NCBI GenBank assembly: GCA_019693395.1
Contig: JAAMXP010003024.1
Span: forward strand, 1-12,312
From: Ettlia oleoabundans
Lineage: Eukaryota > Chlorophyta > Chlorophyceae > Chlamydomonadales
DNA length: 12,312 nucleotides
Direction of reading: 5' to 3'
This document shows, piece by piece, positions 8,811 to 12,312 of this stretch. Both the position numbers and the translations under genes were made by a program. Under the pieces are notes generated by a model. The model was not told the origin of the DNA. It saw nothing but the letters and a program-made list of their open reading frames with translations, and searched no databases. Each line of letters starts with the position of its first letter. The first letter of the stretch is position 1.

Positions 8811-11800
8811 ATGCTTGCATGTAGGGCGGCAAGCCGACTGGCAGCCAGATACGGACGCAGCAGCCAGCTGCGTGCAGCATTGAGCGGCAACAGGCAAGTC
8901 GCTCGTCGTGCGCTTGGCGCTGCGCTCGGTGTGCAGTTGCTGATTGCCGCTCGGCTTTCTTTCCCATGTCCATGTCATTCCAGTCTGCGTGTCAGTTGGT
9001 TGCTTTGTACTACCATCGGGGCTCGATGCTGTGGTATTGTTGGCGCCAGCTGCCATGTTGCAATGCCTTGCTGTGCAACTACGCCGTCCCTGTGCCAAAC
9101 CCATCCCGCCAGGTTGCTGCTGCCCCCGCTGCTGTCACGCACCACTCTGTGCTTCACCTGTATGCTTCTTAGCATGCACTAATTATTGGCATGTCCCACT
9201 ATCCCTTACAGCAGGCCCCGTCTTGTGGTGTGGGATCTGTCCACCAATGGCGGCAGTCCCTATGTGCCCACTGCCTGGCCGCCCCTGCCACGTGACAAGA
9301 CCACAGCCAGCTTCCCGCCGCCGCCAGTCACCACCTCAGGTGCGTCTACGGTGGTGGGATGTTCATTGCGCGACTGGCGTACGTCTTTGAATGTGGTGGT
9401 GGTGGTAGTGACATGTGTCTTTTGAGGGTGGGGATGGTGACATGCTCACCTTTTCGAGGATGGTCATGTGTTGGGGTGGGGCAGGGTGCAGGCTGTTGTC
9501 CCAGCCAGGATCTGGTTGGAATGCCACCCTCAGTACCTTCTCGTACTGCTGTACCCGCCCCCCCTGCAGAGGAGCAGCCTGTGTGGACGGACCAGGTGTG
9601 GGCAAGCCCACTGGACATCCGTCGCCGTGTGTTCTGCAACCGCAGCCTCAACATGAAGCACATCGTGGCGGTGGGATTTGACATGGTGGGTGGCAGGACG
9701 TGGCATTGTGTGGTCGTGACACCCTTTCCTCTGTGTTTGATGGGCAGTGATTGGTGTTAACGATGTTTTGGTGTGGTGGGGGACTGGCATCAGGCGAGCC
9801 GCTGCACTAGTGAGCGGTGGTTGGTAGGTGGGGAGGGGTGCTGGGTCAAGTTGACTGCTCCATTGTGTATCTATTTGCTTCCATGTGGGGAAGAGTAACA
9901 CAGGGGGACACACGCTTGTTGGGTGGCTGAGCCGGGCTGTGTCGTCTGCAATAGGAACCGCCACTCTTTGCTGTGTGCTGCCCTGTTTCAACCGACCCTG
10001 ATCGGCCCCCGGCCCTCCCTCTGTTCCCATACGCCACTGCTGCAGGACTACACACTCGCGCAGGTGGGCAAGGAACCCCACACATAGGGGGCCTCAGAAT
10101 CGTTGAATCGGCTTGACGCTTTTCTTTACGTGTGTTGGCAGGGTTGCGGCAATACATGACGGCCAGCTGGTGGCCAAATGCTGCTGCTCCGCGTGTGCAT
10201 GCACGTGCGTTTGCGCGTGCGTGCCGTGTATGGTGTGTGTGTGTGTATGGGTGAGTGTGGGATGGAGGGTGAGTGGGAGGGTGGGGTGGTCGGTGGCCAT
10301 GTTCGCCTCTCACGCTGTGCACACGCTGTTGCAGCCTATGCTCTCAGTTGCACCTCCCATCTAGTGCAGTACAAGCCTGAGGCTTTTGAGACTCTGGCCC
10401 ACCAGCAGACGGTGGACAAGCTGGTGCGGTTCTTCGGCTACCCAAAGGCAAGCGGCTGCCGTGGCTTGATGCTGGTGGTAGTACTGGCTTTGCACCGGGC
10501 TGTGGTGGTGCTGCTGCTCCTAGACATGCAGGCTCACAGCAGGATCACATCATTAGACTGCCGTGCCGGTGGCTAGGTCAAGATGGCCCCTGGCTCTGTA
10601 ACCACTCTTGGCCAGCAACCCATACCGCACCATCCAGCTGGCTTCGCCGCTCTCCTCTATTTCTGTGTGCTGCAGCGGCTGTACGACTTGACCTTTGACC
10701 ACCGTTACATGTGCCGAGGACTTGTGATCGACAAGCGGCGGGGAAACACGCTCAAGGTTGATAGGCACAAGTACGTACAAGGGGTGGTGGTGAGGTTTGA
10801 GGGTGGTCGTGGTGGGATAGAGCTGTTTTGTTTTCCGGGGGTTGGTTATATGTGTGTTTTGCGCAGGGTAGTAGGTAAAAATGGGGGGCTCGTGACCAAG
10901 CATATGCTTGTTACCCCCAAGCCAACAAACCTTTAGCTTTGGCATGCCATCCTGCGCTGTGCTGGACATCTGAGTGACATATTTCGTGCTGCACATGCCA
11001 TGCACCACCACCCCACCCTCCTACTGCGCCAGGTACGTGAAGCTTGCCTACCACGGCTTCCGCTCCCTCACCCGAGAGCAGCGCATGGAGACATACAACA
11101 ACTCGGGTGGGTGGAGTGGTGAACCTCAATACCACGTGGGTGTGCAAACACACATGTGTGCATGCGCATGCACATCTGCATCTTGGACTGCACCCCCCCC
11201 CCACCGCCCCTCCCTACACAACCACCATGTACGCACATCGTTTGCTGCAGACAAGCGTGAGGAGTACGACGAGCCGCACTATGCGCTTATAGACACGCTG
11301 TTCAGCCTGGCTGAGGCCCACCTGTTCATGCAGGTGGGGGTGTGGTTTGGTGGGTGGGGTACTACTAGCTTATGTTGCGCTGCAACCAGTGGACTTCTAG
11401 CATTTTATTGAGTCATGAATATCTGCCCTGGGACGTTGCCTGCTTTCAGATGTCAGTCTTGTTGATTCCCCCCGTGCTGCAGCTGGTTGAAATGAAGGAC
11501 GAGGCGGGATCGCAGCTGCCCCCAGACAAAACGTATGCAGACATATACAGGTGGGTGACCGGATGGCCGGGTCGGTGGTGACTGGTGATGTGTAATTAAT
11601 AGCACAGCCTTTTCATGTTGGTCCAAGCTTTAAGCATTTTCCCTTCTTCCTTCAACCTTAAGTTGCATATTGCTGTACTGTGATGCATTGTGCTATGTCG
11701 GCTGTGCCACGTCCCGCTGTGCTGTGCTGTGCAGGGATGTGCGGGGCGCCGTGGACCTGTGCCACCGCGACGGCAGCATCAAGCGAGAGGTGGCGGCCAA

Positions 11801-12312
11801 TCCAGAGAAGTGAGGCTGAGTCGGGGGCTCAGTTTGTGTGCAGGGGCAGGGTTGGGACTCATGTTGTTGGGCAGCGAGCCTAATCGGGTTGCTGGTTTGG
11901 GGGCAGAAGCGGCCAGGCCATATATATTGGATTGGACCAAGAAGTGGCCCGCCGGCTTGCTGGCACTGCTCTAGGTCTTGGCTCCCTCCCAGCTTGTATT
12001 GCTGACCTGGACCGTGCCACCACTACTGTACCGCCTGCAGGTACATCCACGACGACCCTGGCCTTGTACCGCTGCTTGAAATGCTGCGTCAGAGCGGCAA
12101 GAAGCTGTTTGTGGCAACAAATTCACTGGTGGGTGGCTGGCTGGCTGGATTATGGGGTTGGTTGCGTGGATTTGTGTTGGTGGGTGCCAGTGGGTCGCAG
12201 AATGGTTGCGTGGGGCAATGGGATTGAGGGCCGTGTATGAGGGCCGTCCATCCGTGGTGAAATGTGTTGCATGGGTGGGAAATATAGGGTTTGCCATCCC
12301 TCTGCCTTGCCC
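8811..12312 (+). CDS. HAD-family purine 5'-nucleotidase (NT5C2/PF05761 type), 5' eleven exons, truncated by the window edge
   Basis: The family hydrolyses nucleoside 5'-monophosphates, often IMP/GMP. Proposed exons: 8811-8893, 9212-9339, 9570-9685, 10046-10063, 10370-10447, 10676-10770, 11033-11106, 11251-11333, 11483-11550, 11735-11809 and 12041-12128 (302 codons, all phases consistent). Residues 91-97 (VFCNRSL) and the motif I region GFD108MD110YTL match the family. Asp108 is the predicted nucleophile and Asp110 the acid/base. RGLVIDKRRGNTLKVD, DTLFSLAEAHLF and DVRGAVDLCHRDGS follow in family order. HAD motif II is FVAT299NS at the end of exon 11. Motifs III/IV and the C-terminal part lie beyond 12312. 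The first ~40 residues are Arg/Ala-rich without acidic residues, suggesting a mitochondrial or plastid presequence (inferred). Exon 1 is the weakest part: it relies on a GC donor, and an in-frame ATG at 8718 is an alternative start. I see no acceptor after 12128. Confidence 0.9.
8894..9211 (+). other. Putative GC-AG intron 1 of 5'-nucleotidase gene (318 bp)
   Basis: The presequence frame from 8811 has no well-formed GT donor in the phase required by exon 2. It does contain AACAG|GCAAGTCGC at 8889-8901, the classic GC-donor consensus, leaving two bases in phase. The acceptor TTACAG ends at 9211, and a second AG three bases later would also keep frame. Joining gives ...LSGN-S-RPRLVVWDLS.... The rest of the interval reads open on the + strand to a TAA at 9180, but the translation is Cys-rich and unlike the family. 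Confidence 0.55.
9686..10045 (+). other. Intron 3 of 5'-nucleotidase gene (360 bp)
   Basis: The donor GTGGGT at 9686 follows ...AVGFDM and the acceptor CTGCAG ends at 10045, both phase 0. It splits HAD motif I between its two catalytic aspartates. No other element is seen inside. Confidence 0.85.
10046..10063 (+). other. 18-nt microexon encoding DYTLAQ of HAD motif I
   Basis: CTGCAG|gac tac aca ctc gcg cag|GTGGGC gives exactly six codons bounded by canonical sites in phase 0. Without it the protein would read GFDM-YKPEAFE and lose the second motif I aspartate. With it the family motif GFDMDYTLA is complete. The upstream and downstream exons are themselves confidently placed by homology. Confidence 0.88.
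10064..10369 (+). other. Intron 4 of 5'-nucleotidase gene (306 bp), GT-rich
   Basis: The donor GTGGGC is at 10064 and the acceptor TAGTGCAG ends at 10369, both phase 0, joining DYTLAQ to YKPEAFETL. It contains a TG-rich tract with a short (TG) dinucleotide run near 10229-10246. No coding potential is apparent. Confidence 0.85.
10448..10675 (+). other. GC-AG intron 5 of 5'-nucleotidase gene (228 bp)
   Basis: Exon 5 must end after ...VRFFGYPK and exon 6 must begin RLYDLTFD to keep the family spacing from GYP to RGLV. The only donor at that point is CCAAAG|GCAAGCGG, a GC donor with otherwise strong U1 complementarity. No GT donor preserves the alignment. The acceptor is GTGCTGCAG ending at 10675, phase 0. 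Confidence 0.8.

Noticed and set aside
8894..9182. Read-through of 5'-nucleotidase exon 1 as coding to the TAA at 9180
   Set aside because: The frame is open but Cys-rich and dissimilar to the family, and it stops before the conserved exon at 9212, so an intron is required.
10229..10260. TG-rich stretch as a regulatory or Z-DNA element
   Set aside because: The dinucleotide run is short and interrupted, within an intron of generally GT-rich composition.
11590..11594. TGTAA poly(A) motif on the + strand
   Set aside because: It lies in an intron of the 5'-nucleotidase gene and coding exons clearly continue beyond it. Premature polyadenylation is possible but unsupported.

Overview
The window looks like nuclear DNA of a green alga, most likely a volvocine chlorophyte (Chlamydomonas/Volvox type). 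It is moderately GC-rich. Its genes are split by many introns of about 90-370 bp with GT...AG ends. The proteins carry long Gln-, Ala-, Gly- and Ser-rich inserts encoded by CAG/GCA/GGC runs, and TGTAA-type poly(A) motifs occur. There are no bacterial operons, Shine-Dalgarno sites, CRISPR arrays, IS elements or RNA genes that I can see. All exon models below are hand-built from splice motifs, phase agreement and remembered family sequences.

Layout: (1) 69-194 (+) is the last exon of an unidentified gene that starts before the window. (2) 689-3472 (+) is a seven-exon gene for a dCMP deaminase of 384 aa with N- and C-terminal extensions. (3) 8369-3833 (-) is a ten-exon gene for an 876-aa fusion: a TrhO/UPF0176-type rhodanese with its cysteine-rich C-terminal domain, joined to an FSH-family serine hydrolase. 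This is the architecture of plant STR6. (4) 8811->12312 (+) is the first eleven exons of a HAD-family purine 5'-nucleotidase (NT5C2/PF05761 type) that runs off the right edge. Genes 2 and 3 converge across 3473-3832. Genes 3 and 4 diverge from 8370-8810, which must hold both promoters.

Two genes act on nucleoside monophosphates: dCMP deaminase makes dUMP for thymidylate synthesis, and the 5'-nucleotidase dephosphorylates nucleoside monophosphates. The gene between them probably acts on tRNA U34 through its rhodanese half, plus an unknown ester substrate through its hydrolase half. Nuclear genes are usually transcribed singly, so I read the proximity as probably incidental.

The most notable points are two GC-AG introns in the nucleotidase gene, an 18-nt microexon carrying the second catalytic Asp of its HAD motif I, large low-complexity inserts that split conserved folds in the fusion protein, and a 46-codon ORF that overlaps the fusion gene's start codon in another frame.
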